Assembly (NCBI GenBank): GCA_902489225.1
Contig: CABTZA010000001.1
Coordinates: 1-43,402 of the forward strand
Direction of reading: 5' to 3'
DNA length: 43,402 nt
Source of the DNA: an uncultured Collinsella sp.
GTDB taxonomy: Bacteria; Actinomycetota; Coriobacteriia; Coriobacteriales; Coriobacteriaceae
The notes beneath the pieces are model-generated. The model was not told the DNA's origin. It was given only the letters and a program-made list of their open reading frames with translations, and searched no databases. A program made the translations under genes and the position numbers. Every line of letters begins with the position of its first letter. Position 1 is the first letter of the stretch. Positions 23,567-31,684 of the stretch are shown piece after piece.

Positions 23567-24649
23567 CTAGAGGCCGTGGCCGTAGGCGTTGGCGGCCTTG
23601 ATGGCGGCGGCGAACTTTTCGTCGGTGAAGGGCTCAGGGTTGCCCTGCTTCCACTCGTTGGTGGCGTGCGCGTATTCGCACAGGGCAGGGATATCGGCCT
23701 CGGAAAGCCCGACCTGCTCAAGCGTCACGGGCAGGCCCATCTGCTTGTTAAAGGCGGCGTAGCGCTCAAGGTTCTCGGTATCGCCCGTATAGGCAAACAG
23801 GACGAGCACGCCCAAGCTCACGACCTCCCCGTGCAGATAGGTTCCCTCGCGCGGAATGCTGCACGTCGCATTGTAGAATGCGTGCGCCACGCTCGAGTTG
23901 TAGTAGTAATCGTTTTGGTTGGTCAGGTTCGAGACATAGCCCGTGTTGACCACGATGTCGAGCGCGATCTGCTTGACGGCTTCGCTCGACAGGTCCTGGT
24001 GCACGTCCTCAAGCCCCTGGACGCCATAGGTAAACAGCGGCTCGGAGCAGGTGTGGGCGAGTGCCAGGCCAAGACCGGCGGTGTGCTCCAAATTACCGGC
24101 GCTCGTGGCGTATTCGACCTCAGGCTGCTTAGACAGGGCATCGCCCACGCCGGCCCAGAAGTATTCCGCCGGAGCTTCGGCGATGATCTTGGGGTTGATG
24201 AAGATGTGCGCCGGTCGGTTGGGGTACGAATAGCCCTCGAGCGAGCCATCGTCATTGTAGACAACGGCAATGGCGGTCGCGGCCGAGCAGTTGGAGCAAA
24301 TCGTCGGTACGGTAAAGACGATCTTCTTGAGCTCGATGGCCGCCGTCTTGACGGTGTCGAGTGCCTTGCCGCCGCCACAGGCGATAAGCACGTCTGCCTG
24401 CTGGCAAGCGGGGGAGTTCACGACCTTGGCAATATTGGCGCGCGTGCTGTTGGTGCCGTAGACGCGCGTCTCCAGAATCTCGACATCGGTACCTTCAAGT
24501 GCCGCCTCGATGCCCGGCAGCGCTGCAGCCAGTGCACGTTTGCCGCCAATGATGGCAACCTTGGTCGCTCTGTACTCGGCCAGTGCGGCGGGCAGCTCGG
24601 TAAAGCACTCCTCGCCAACGGTATAATCACTCATTCCAATCGTGCGCAT
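23567..24649 (-). CDS. Iron-containing alcohol / glycerol dehydrogenase family protein
   Basis: The 360-residue protein is a group III metal-dependent alcohol dehydrogenase, closest in layout to glycerol dehydrogenase GldA. The nucleotide-binding CGGGKALDT lies at 91-99. The three expected metal ligands are Asp170 (GVGDALSK), His256 (SVAHAFYN) and His273 (YLHGE). It probably oxidises glycerol or a related polyol with NAD+; the exact substrate is not clear. The start at 24649 follows GAAGG; Met6 (24634) is an alternative. Transcription is divergent from the ileS leader; TATTAT read on the - strand near 24713 is a possible -10. Confidence 0.85.
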   Translation of the reverse strand: MRTIGMSDYTVGEECFTELPAALAEYRATKVAIIGGKRALAAALPGIEAALEGTDVEILETRVYGTNSTRANIAKVVNSPACQQADVLIACGGGKALDTVKTAAIELKKIVFTVPTICSNCSAATAIAVVYNDDGSLEGYSYPNRPAHIFINPKIIAEAPAEYFWAGVGDALSKQPEVEYATSAGNLEHTAGLGLALAHTCSEPLFTYGVQGLEDVHQDLSSEAVKQIALDIVVNTGYVSNLTNQNDYYYNSSVAHAFYNATCSIPREGTYLHGEVVSLGVLVLFAYTGDTENLERYAAFNKQMGLPVTLEQVGLSEADIPALCEYAHATNEWKQGNPEPFTDEKFAAAIKAANAYGHGL

Positions 24650-24770
24650 GGCAACCTTCTTTCTTTCGATAAAGTGCTTTCAGGTATTTTGCTCCTAGAG
24701 AAGGGCTATAATAGCGAGAAATTTCGAACGTATAAAACCAGTGTTGAGGGTTTTTCGCCGGCGCGGAACG

Positions 24771-24779
24771 TGCTAGCAT
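24771..24779 (+). promoter_or_regulatory. Promoter of the ileS leader
   Basis: TGCTAGCAT forms an extended -10 (TG-N-TAGCAT). The predicted start near 24786 is just before the T-box stem I. An alternative TATAAT at 24707-24712 would give a longer leader. Confidence 0.5.
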
Positions 24780-24787
24780 ACTCCACA

Positions 24788-25092
24788 TAAGCGTTGATGG
24801 GGACGAGTAGTCGGCCGTCCGCATGCTACAGAGAGTGGGGAGCGCTGAGAACCCGTGCATGCGACCGATGAAAATCACCCCGGAGCTGCGGTCCCAACGG
24901 ACGTGCCGCGCAGGTTCGTCTTAGTAGACATCGCCGAGATGGTCGTCGATACAGGCCAGCCGAGTAACGGATGCGAGCGCGCGAATACGCGGGCGAGGGC
25001 ATCTAAGCTGGGTGGTTAAGCGAAGAGCTTTTGCGGGCGTGCAGCCCGTTTTGTGGCGCTTCGTCCCAGCTTGCAGGGACGGGCGCTTTTTT
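24788..25092 (+). promoter_or_regulatory. T-box leader with Ile (ATC) specifier controlling ileS
   Basis: Stem I begins with GATGGGGACGAGTAG and contains the AGAGAGTGGGG distal element. The specifier ATC (Ile) is at 24874-24876 in the context GAAAATCACCCCGGAGC. The T-box core is GGGTGGT (25010-25016), whose TGGT (25013-25016) can pair with the ACCA end of uncharged tRNA. Antiterminator arms match exactly: AAGCTGGG (25005-25012) with CCCAGCTT (25065-25072) and GCGAAG (25020-25025) with CTTCGT (25059-25064), leaving the 7-nt TGGTTAA bulge. The competing terminator uses CGTCCC (25062-25067) and GGGACG (25076-25081) before TTTTTT. Uncharged tRNA-Ile should allow read-through into ileS. Confidence 0.93.
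25056..25092 (+). terminator. Regulated terminator of the ileS T-box
   Basis: GCGC (25056-25059) plus CGTCCC (25062-25067) pair with GGGACG (25076-25081) plus GCGC (25083-25086), followed by TTTTTT (25087-25092). Its 5' arm overlaps the 3' strand of the antiterminator, so the two structures exclude each other. Confidence 0.85.
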
Positions 25093-25135
25093 GGTGCCCA
25101 TCGGGCGTGCGCGCCCACGACATGAAAGGGGTACC

Positions 25136-27940
25136 GTGGCAAACGAGTACAAGCAGACGATGAATCTGCCCAAGACCGGTTTTCCCATGCGTGCCGGTCT
25201 TTCCAAGTCTGAGCCCAAGCGACTCAAGGACTGGCAGGACAACAAGGTCTACGAGCAGGTTCTGAAGAAGAACGAGGGTCACAAGAAGTTCGTGCTGCAC
25301 GACGGTCCTCCGTACGCCAACGGTCCGATCCACATCGGCCATGCCATGAACAAGATCTCCAAGGACATGATCAACCGTTACTGGATGATGCAGGGCTGCG
25401 AAGTTCCCTATGTCCCCGGTTGGGACTGCCACGGTCAGCCGATCGAGCACAAGGTCGAGGAAAAGCTCGGCACCGAGAAGTTCAACCAGACCTCCACGGC
25501 CAAGATCCGCGAGCTTTGCAACGAGTTCGCTGTCGAGAACATCGAGCTCCAGAAGGCGGGCTTCCGTCGCTTGGGCGTGCTTGGCGACTGGGACAACCCG
25601 TATCTGACGCTCTATCACCAGCACGACGCCGCCGACATCGAGGTCTTCAAGGCCATGTTCGATAAGGGCATGATCTATCGCGGTCACAAGCCGGTTCACT
25701 GGTGCAAGCACTGCCACACCGCGCTGGCCGAGGCCGAGATCGAGTACTCCGACGAGACGAGCCCGTCCATTTTCGTGCGCTTCGAGATGACTTCCAAGCC
25801 CGCCGGCCTCGAGAACTTCGACGGCCCGGTCGACTTTATCATCTGGACGACCACGCCGTGGACCATCCCCTCTGACCAGGCCGTTTCCCTTAAGCCCGGC
25901 GCCGCCTATGTCGCCGTTGAGCACGATGGCCGTGCCGAGGTCATGCTCGAGGACCTGGCTCCCAAGTGCTGCGAGGAGTTTGGCTGGGAGTACACCCCGG
26001 TCATGGTCGACGGCGAGCCCTATGTGGTTCCCGCCGAGACGTTCCACCACATCCACTACAAGCAGCCGATCTTTGACGGTGTTGAGGGTGTGGCGCTCCT
26101 GGCCGACTACGTCGGTGTCGATGACGGTACCGGTATCGTCCACAACTCGCCCGGCCACGGCGTGGACGACTACTTCGCCTGCCTCAAGGAAGGCATCACC
26201 GACATCTGCATGCCGGTTGATGACGACGGCAAGTTCTACACCGGCGAGGAGTTTGGCACCGGTGGTCCCTTCAGCGGTATGGATACCGATGAGGCCAACC
26301 CGCAAATCATCGAGTTCCTGCGCGAGCGCGGCACCCTGGTTCTCGAGAAGAAGATCACGCACAGCTATCCGCACTGCTGGCGCTGCAAGCACCCGGTGCT
26401 CTTCCGTGCCACCGACCAGTGGTTTGTCTCGATGGACAAGACCGGTTTGCGCGAGCAGGCTGCCAAAGAGGTCCGTGAGAACGTCAAGTGGTATCCGGCC
26501 CACGCGGCCAACCGCATCGGCGCCATGGTCGAGCAGCGTCCCGACTGGTGCATCAGCCGTCAGCGCAACTGGGGCGTGCCTATCCCCAGCTACACCTGCG
26601 CCGACTGCGGCGAGAAGGTCATGAACGACGCTACGCTCGACGCCGTCATCAAGCTCTTCCACGAGAAAGGCTCTGACGCCTGGTTCACCGACGCTCCCGA
26701 GAGCTACCTGGGCGAGGCCTGCGTCTGCCCCAAGTGCGGTGGCCATCACCTCAAGGCCGATAAGGACATCCTCGACGTGTGGTGGGACTCCGGCGTCTCC
26801 TGGAAGGCCGTCTGCGAGTATCGCCCCGAGCTGGAGTACCCGGCGGATGTGTACCTCGAGGGCTCCGACCAGCACCGCGGTTGGTTCCAGAGCTCGCTGC
26901 TCACCTCGGTGGGTGCCAACGGCCACGCTCCGTACAAGGCAGTCGTCTCGCAGGGCTTCACGCTCGCCGGCCAGGGCCGCAAGATGTCCAAGTCGCTCGG
27001 CAACGTCATCGACCCCAACAAGGTCTGTGACGAGATGGGCGCCGACATCATCCGCCTGTGGGTCGCCTCGGTCGACACCAGCTCTGACGTTTCCATCGAC
27101 CACGAGATTCTCGCCCGTACGTCCGATGCCTACCGTCGTTTCCGCAACACGTTGCGCTTCCTGCTCTCCGAGCTCGAGGGCCAGTTTGAGCCCGAGACCG
27201 ACGGTGTCGCCTTTGCCGACCTGCTGCCGCTCGACAAGCTCATGGTTGCCCGTCTGACCCAGGTCCAGGCCGAGGTCGACGACGCCTACGCCAGCTACGA
27301 GTTCCCGCGCGCCTACCGTGCACTCTATGACTTCGTGGTTACCGAGCTCTCCAACGTGTACCTCGACGCCCTGAAGGACCGTCTGTACTGCGAGAAGCCC
27401 GGCTCGCTCGAGCGCCGCAGCGCCCAGACCGTGCTTGCCGAGCTCTTCTCGATGCTCATGCGCGACCTGCAGCCGATCCTGTCCTACACGGTCGACGAGG
27501 CCATGGCCTATGCGCCCGCCGGCTGCGTCGATCACCAGAAGTACGCCGCGCTGCTCGATTGGTACAAGTCGCCCATTACTGTCGACGAGGCCAATGAGTT
27601 TGAGGGCGTGCTCGAGGCTTCGCTCGAGCTTCGTAGCGCCGTGACCAAGGCCCTTGAGGATGCCCGCTCCGCCGGCACCTTCACTAAGAGCCAGCAGGTC
27701 CGCGTCAAGGCGGTCGTTCCCGCCGAGATGTACGCGCTACTGACCGGCGACAAGGCCGTCGACCTGGCCGAGTTCTACATCGTCTCTGATGTTGAGCTGA
27801 CCCAGGGCGAGGAGCTTTCCGTTGCCATCGAGGCTGCCGAGGGCGAGTGCTGCGACCGTTGCTGGAACTACCGCACCACCGTCGGCGAGTACAACGGCCA
27901 CGCACATATCTGCAAGCGCTGCGCGGAGGCGCTGAACTAG
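25136..27940 (+). CDS. ileS: Isoleucine-tRNA ligase
   Basis: The 934-residue class I synthetase has HIGH at 66-69 (GPIHIGHAMNK) and KMSKS at 616-620. The editing (CP1) domain lies between, including IIWTTTPWTIPSDQA and the GTGIVHNSPGHG-like segment. A C-terminal zinc finger ends the protein with CDRCW and CKRC. It charges tRNA-Ile and edits valine. GTG 25136 with AAAGGGG upstream fits the family N-terminus (NLPKTGFPMRAGL); the frame upstream crosses the terminator. Expression is controlled by the T-box. Its stop TAG lies inside palindromic element C. Confidence 0.97.
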   Translation: MANEYKQTMNLPKTGFPMRAGLSKSEPKRLKDWQDNKVYEQVLKKNEGHKKFVLHDGPPYANGPIHIGHAMNKISKDMINRYWMMQGCEVPYVPGWDCHGQPIEHKVEEKLGTEKFNQTSTAKIRELCNEFAVENIELQKAGFRRLGVLGDWDNPYLTLYHQHDAADIEVFKAMFDKGMIYRGHKPVHWCKHCHTALAEAEIEYSDETSPSIFVRFEMTSKPAGLENFDGPVDFIIWTTTPWTIPSDQAVSLKPGAAYVAVEHDGRAEVMLEDLAPKCCEEFGWEYTPVMVDGEPYVVPAETFHHIHYKQPIFDGVEGVALLADYVGVDDGTGIVHNSPGHGVDDYFACLKEGITDICMPVDDDGKFYTGEEFGTGGPFSGMDTDEANPQIIEFLRERGTLVLEKKITHSYPHCWRCKHPVLFRATDQWFVSMDKTGLREQAAKEVRENVKWYPAHAANRIGAMVEQRPDWCISRQRNWGVPIPSYTCADCGEKVMNDATLDAVIKLFHEKGSDAWFTDAPESYLGEACVCPKCGGHHLKADKDILDVWWDSGVSWKAVCEYRPELEYPADVYLEGSDQHRGWFQSSLLTSVGANGHAPYKAVVSQGFTLAGQGRKMSKSLGNVIDPNKVCDEMGADIIRLWVASVDTSSDVSIDHEILARTSDAYRRFRNTLRFLLSELEGQFEPETDGVAFADLLPLDKLMVARLTQVQAEVDDAYASYEFPRAYRALYDFVVTELSNVYLDALKDRLYCEKPGSLERRSAQTVLAELFSMLMRDLQPILSYTVDEAMAYAPAGCVDHQKYAALLDWYKSPITVDEANEFEGVLEASLELRSAVTKALEDARSAGTFTKSQQVRVKAVVPAEMYALLTGDKAVDLAEFYIVSDVELTQGEELSVAIEAAEGECCDRCWNYRTTVGEYNGHAHICKRCAEALN

Positions 27941-27993
27941 TCGTTGGGGACGTTCTTAAATGACTAGTCAAACAAGAACGTCTCCATTGACTA
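27937..27993. repeat. Palindromic element C overlapping the ileS stop codon
   Basis: The left arm 27939-27957 (AGTCGTTGGGGACGTTCTT) pairs with 27974-27992 (AAGAACGTCTCCATTGACT) with one mismatch and two G-U pairs. The loop holds a second palindrome, TGACTAGTCA. The first 19 bases (CTAGTCGTTGGGGACGTTC) match element A at 20491 in 15 positions. As in element A, the host gene's TAG stop is part of the arm. Confidence 0.8.
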
Positions 27994-28007
27994 CCTGTGT
28001 CACATTC

Positions 28008-28046
28008 AAGCGGCATTCTGTTTTTCGGAATGCCGCTTTCCTTTTT
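28008..28046 (+). terminator. Rho-independent terminator after ileS
   Basis: AAGCGGCATTC (28008-28018) pairs perfectly with GAATGCCGCTT (28028-28038), followed by TCCTTTTT. It is a second hairpin downstream of element C. The rest of the gap to lspA (28047-28158) holds no gene; TATAAG near 28102 is a possible -10. Confidence 0.88.
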
Positions 28047-28158
28047 AGCTGGTTATTTCGCTTGCGTTGGTGGATATGTCGTGCGTTCTTCGTATGGCAA
28101 TATAAGATAGTTCTTTGCATTAAACGTAATTCGATGATCTTGAGGGTAGGGGATTGAT

Positions 28159-28758
28159 TTGGGTCGTGCTGGGGATATGACGCCGCCTTTGCGTTGGCGG
28201 TTGGGGGTTGCTGGTGGGGTAGCGCTCGTTGTGTTGCTTGTTGACCAGCTGACCAAGCTTGCGGTTCGTGCCGTGGGCGACGCTTTGCATGTGACTGTTA
28301 TCCCCGGTGTGATCGATTTTGTGTTTGTTCGCAATATCGGAGCCGCCTTTAGCATGGGCGAGGGTCATGGCGTCGCTTTCGCTGTGTTGGCGCTTGCGGT
28401 CATTGTCGCCATTGCCGTGTACTTGCTCCGTGCATCCCAGCTCGCCCATCTTGAGGTCGTGGGCATGGCGATGGTTGCGGGCGGCGCCATTGGCAACGCA
28501 ATCGACCGTCTGACTTTTGGCTTTGTGACCGATTTTATTGCCACCACCTTCATCGACTTTCCCGTCTTTAACGTGGCCGATATCGGCATCACCGTAGGCG
28601 TCGTGCTTGCCCTCATCGGCTACATGTTCTTGAGCCCTGCGGCCCGCGAAGTCGATGCGACTGCCGAGCTCAATGCCCGTGATGAGGCACGCGCCAAGCG
28701 CAAAGCCAAGCAGCGTGGGGAGCGTGCCCGCAAGATTCGCGAAAGGAATGAGCGTTAA
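28159..28758 (+). CDS. lspA: Lipoprotein signal peptidase
   Basis: The protein has about 199 residues and four membrane helices. The family motifs are DQLTKLAVR, NIGAAFSMGEG, GGAIGNAIDRLTFGFVTDFI (first catalytic Asp region) and FNVADIGI (second catalytic Asp). It removes signal peptides from diacylglyceryl-modified prolipoproteins. A long basic C-terminal tail of about 35 residues, rich in Arg, Lys and Glu, goes beyond the usual end. The start is either TTG 28159 (after GGGTAGGGGA) or ATG 28177; the first is annotated. The stop shares one base with the next ATG. Confidence 0.93.
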   Translation: MGRAGDMTPPLRWRLGVAGGVALVVLLVDQLTKLAVRAVGDALHVTVIPGVIDFVFVRNIGAAFSMGEGHGVAFAVLALAVIVAIAVYLLRASQLAHLEVVGMAMVAGGAIGNAIDRLTFGFVTDFIATTFIDFPVFNVADIGITVGVVLALIGYMFLSPAAREVDATAELNARDEARAKRKAKQRGERARKIRERNER

Positions 28759-29771
28759 TGGCCGACATCCATATTCTCGTTGCCGACGATTGCGCTGGTC
28801 AGCGTCTTGACGCCTATCTGGGCTCCAATGACGGCTGCCCTACGCGCTCTGCCTGCGCGCATCTGATTGAGGGCGGTGCCGTATGTGTCAATGGCGAGAC
28901 CTGTCTGTCTAAAAAGTACGCCGTGAGAGCCGGCGACCGTATTTCGGTCGATTTGCCTGAGCCGCACGATCCCACCGATGTGATTCCCGAGGCCATCCCG
29001 CTCGACATTCGCTATGAGGACGACTATCTCATTGTGCTCTCCAAGCAGCGTGGCCTGGTGTGCCATCCTGCGCATGGTCATGAGAGCGGTACGCTCGCGA
29101 ATGCCCTGGTCTATCACTGCGGTATCGACCATCTGGGCACCGTGCAGGGCGAGGATCGCCCCGGTATCGTGCATCGTTTGGATCGCGATACCTCGGGTCT
29201 CATGCTTGCGGCAAAGGACGACGACACCCAGCGCGCGCTCCAAAATCTTATCCGTACGCGCACACTCGACCGCCGCTATATCACGCTTGTCCACGGGCAC
29301 ATCGCCATGGACGAGGGAACCATTAACACCGGTATTGCCCGATCGACGCGCGACCGTGTCAAGATGGCGGTTTCTGACGATCCTTTCGCGCGCCAGGCCA
29401 TTACGACCTTTAAGGTCCTCGAGCGCTTTGATTCCACGCGTTTTGACGACGGCTATACGCTCGTTGAGTGCCACCTGTTTACGGGCCGCACACATCAGAT
29501 TCGCGTGCATATGCGCCATATCAACCACGCCTGCGTGGGCGATCCGCTCTACGGCAAGTGCGATGCGCGTGCCGATCAGGGCCTGACCAGGCAGTTCCTG
29601 CATTCTTGGCGCGTTGCGTTCGATCATCCCGTAACAGGGAAGCGCATTGAGTGCCGTGACGAGTTGCCGTGGGATCTCGCTGCGGTTCTCGACGATCTGG
29701 CTCCGCGCTCGCTCGGTCGCACGGCCGTTGGAGATGAAATCGTTCCGCAGCTCGGTCTTCTCGAAGCCTAG
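28758..29771 (+). CDS. RluA-family pseudouridine synthase (RluD-like)
   Basis: The 337-residue protein has an N-terminal S4 RNA-binding segment (about 14-75, GQRLDAYLGSNDGCPTRSAC) and the catalytic motif HRLDRDTSGLM with the active Asp at 142. FTGRTHQIRVHM follows near 240. It converts uridines to pseudouridine in 23S rRNA or tRNA; RluD-type specificity is likely but not certain. It is coupled to lspA by a TAATG overlap, the same lspA-rluD pair seen in many Gram-positive bacteria. Confidence 0.92.
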   Translation: MADIHILVADDCAGQRLDAYLGSNDGCPTRSACAHLIEGGAVCVNGETCLSKKYAVRAGDRISVDLPEPHDPTDVIPEAIPLDIRYEDDYLIVLSKQRGLVCHPAHGHESGTLANALVYHCGIDHLGTVQGEDRPGIVHRLDRDTSGLMLAAKDDDTQRALQNLIRTRTLDRRYITLVHGHIAMDEGTINTGIARSTRDRVKMAVSDDPFARQAITTFKVLERFDSTRFDDGYTLVECHLFTGRTHQIRVHMRHINHACVGDPLYGKCDARADQGLTRQFLHSWRVAFDHPVTGKRIECRDELPWDLAAVLDDLAPRSLGRTAVGDEIVPQLGLLEA

Positions 29772-29789
29772 CCAGTATTAGGTGGTTTC

Positions 29790-29816
29790 TTGAACTCGGT
29801 AAGCCTGCGGTAAGAT
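29790..29816 (+). promoter_or_regulatory. Promoter of the glycosyltransferase gene
   Basis: TTGAAC (29790-29795) is followed after 15 bp by TAAGAT (29811-29816); an overlapping AGATAT gives 17 bp. It lies 38 bp before ATG 29854. Confidence 0.5.
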
Positions 29817-29853
29817 ATACGATTGTTTACGTTACACGTTGCTGGGAGCCTGC

Positions 29854-31149
29854 ATGCTCGCCTTTTTACAAACCAACACACCCATCGTGATCTTCAACCA
29901 GATTGTCGTCACGCTGCTCACGGTCTGCTTTCTGTACCAGGTGGTCTTCTTTGTCATTGGCGCTCTTCGTGGCGAGGTCGCGCCTCCCAAGGCCAAAAAA
30001 CTCCATCGCTATGCCTTTTTTATCGCGGCGCATAACGAGGAAGCCGTAATTGCCAATCTCGTACGCTCCATCAAGGACCAGGACTATCCGTCCGAGCTTA
30101 TCGAGGTCTTTGTCGTTGCCGACGCCTGCACCGACAACACCGCTCAGCTCGCACGCGAGGCCGGTGCCATTGTTTACGAGCGCAATGACCTGGCCCGAAA
30201 GGGCAAGAGCTGGGTCATGGACTTTGGTTTCGATCGCATTCTCAACGAGTATCCCGACACGTTTGAGGGCTACTTTATCTTCGATGCCGACAACGTTATC
30301 TCCCGCGATTACGTGTCCAAGATGAACGATGCCTTTGACCAGGGCTTCCATGTGGTCACGAGCTATCGCAATTCCAAGAACTTCGGCAGCTCGTGGATCT
30401 CGGCTGCTAATGCCACGTGGTATCTACGCGAGGCGCGCTTCCTCAACAACGCGCGCAATATCTGTAAGACGTCCTGCGCTGTTTCGGGTTCGGGTTACCT
30501 TATCTCGTCAAGCGTTATCGAGGGCATGCACGGTTGGCAGTTCCACACGCTGACCGAGGACATTCAGTTCACTACGTTCTGCGCTATTCACGGTATTCGC
30601 ATTGGCTATGCGCCGGCGGAGTTCTTTGACGAGCAACCCGTGACGTTCAAGGCATCCTGGAAGCAGCGTATGCGCTGGACCAAGGGCTTTTACCAGGTGT
30701 TCTTTACCTACGGTAAGCATCTGGTCAAGTCGATGCTCCGCTATCATCGCTTTGCCGCCTACGACATGTTCATGACGATCGCCCCGGGTATGCTGCTATC
30801 GCTGATCTCGATGCTCGCTAATGCGACGTTCTTGATTGTGGGTGGCCTTTCGCATGGTTTCTTGGCTACCGAAGTCGAGATGCAGGCGTGCGCCGCTTCG
30901 CTCATTATGACCTTCGCCATGATGTATCAGACGTTCTTTATCCTGGCGCTGCTCACGACTATCTTTGAGTACAAGCATATTCACTGCGCGCAAAAGTGGC
31001 GCCTGGTGACTAACCTGTTTACCTTCCCGATCTTTATGTTCAGCTATATCCCCATCACGGTGGCCGCGCTGTTCCTGAAGGTCGACTGGGTGCCGACGCA
31101 GCACGCCGTCAACGTTACCCTTGACGAGGTCATGCAAGGCGCCAAATAA
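29854..31149 (+). CDS. Membrane GT2 glycosyltransferase (processive type)
   Basis: The 431-residue protein starts at ATG 29854 after GGGAG. One N-terminal membrane helix (about 10-35) precedes a GT-A domain with AFFIAAHNEEAVI, the metal-binding DADN (144-147), the TED motif (catalytic Asp236) and QRMRW (271-275). Three or four membrane helices follow (about 300-420). DxD, TED and QxxRW together mark processive GT2 enzymes such as cellulose, hyaluronan or poly-GlcNAc synthases. The polymer cannot be named: no PilZ domain, deacetylase or export partner is near. It could build a surface polysaccharide. Confidence 0.85.
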   Translation: MLAFLQTNTPIVIFNQIVVTLLTVCFLYQVVFFVIGALRGEVAPPKAKKLHRYAFFIAAHNEEAVIANLVRSIKDQDYPSELIEVFVVADACTDNTAQLAREAGAIVYERNDLARKGKSWVMDFGFDRILNEYPDTFEGYFIFDADNVISRDYVSKMNDAFDQGFHVVTSYRNSKNFGSSWISAANATWYLREARFLNNARNICKTSCAVSGSGYLISSSVIEGMHGWQFHTLTEDIQFTTFCAIHGIRIGYAPAEFFDEQPVTFKASWKQRMRWTKGFYQVFFTYGKHLVKSMLRYHRFAAYDMFMTIAPGMLLSLISMLANATFLIVGGLSHGFLATEVEMQACAASLIMTFAMMYQTFFILALLTTIFEYKHIHCAQKWRLVTNLFTFPIFMFSYIPITVAALFLKVDWVPTQHAVNVTLDEVMQGAK

Positions 31150-31157
31150 CCACCACC

Positions 31158-31198
31158 AAAACCACCGCAAAGGGGACAGGCACCTTTGTGGTGGTTTT
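31158..31198 (+). terminator. Terminator / palindromic element D
   Basis: AAAACCACCGCAAAGG (31158-31173) pairs with CCTTTGTGGTGGTTTT (31183-31198), one G-U included, over the loop GGACAGGCA, and ends in five Ts. It is nearly the reverse complement of element B (23519-23557). It ends the glycosyltransferase transcript. Confidence 0.88.
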
Positions 31199-31230
31199 TG
31201 CTTTTGCGATGCAGCTCGAGGAGGAGTCCG

Positions 31231-31653
31231 ATGGCCTATATCCCGTTTTGGATTTGCATCTTTGCCGGCGTGGCAATTGATGCCCGAGAGCGACGGTTTC
31301 CCAATGGGCTTGCCGGCGCATGTGCCGTGGCGGCGTTGGCGGGCGTTTGGCTCGACCTCGGTTTGAACACAGCGCTTGACCACGCCGGTCTTGCGGTCAT
31401 CGTCTACCTTGCCCTTGTGCTCACTGAGTCGCTCTGGCGGCGCCTTCGCCACGCCCCGGGCATCGGCATGGGGGATGCCAAGGCGCTCTTCGCGCTTTGC
31501 ACGCTCGACCCTATGGGTGGCATCGTGGCATTTGCCGTCGCACTCCTGGCCCTGGCCCTCTCCTGCCTCTTCACAAAATCACGCTCCCTGCCATTGCTCC
31601 CGTTTTTGGTGCCGATTTTTGCCATAATCGAGGTCGTGGGCTGCACTTTGTAA
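31231..31653 (+). CDS. A24 family prepilin peptidase-like membrane protein
   Basis: The 140-residue protein has four or five hydrophobic segments. The two aspartates of the type IV prepilin peptidase family are visible: Asp17 (AIDARERRFPN) and the GMGD motif at 79-82 (Asp82). The N-terminal methylase domain of full PilD proteins is absent, as in short archaeal-type or TadV-type peptidases. It should cleave the leader of pilin-like proteins, but no pilin or assembly gene is in the window. ATG 31231 has GAGGAGG 8 nt upstream. The longer frame from 31186 crosses the preceding terminator. Confidence 0.8.
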   Translation: MAYIPFWICIFAGVAIDARERRFPNGLAGACAVAALAGVWLDLGLNTALDHAGLAVIVYLALVLTESLWRRLRHAPGIGMGDAKALFALCTLDPMGGIVAFAVALLALALSCLFTKSRSLPLLPFLVPIFAIIEVVGCTL

Positions 31654-31684
31654 CCGATTGCGCATCCTTCTTAAGGAGCATGCC

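Noticed and set aside
24707..24712. TATAAT as the main ileS promoter
   Set aside because: It would put about 75 nt before stem I and lacks a good -35; the extended -10 at 24771 fits the T-box start better. It may still act as a minor promoter.
25016..27535. 839-codon open frame on the - strand opposite ileS
   Set aside because: It is the mirror of ileS codon bias in a GC-rich gene; it has no ribosome site and no recognisable domain, while ileS has all class I motifs.
31186..31230. Longer N-terminus of the A24 peptidase
   Set aside because: It crosses the terminator of the previous gene; ATG 31231 has a good ribosome site and places Asp17 correctly.
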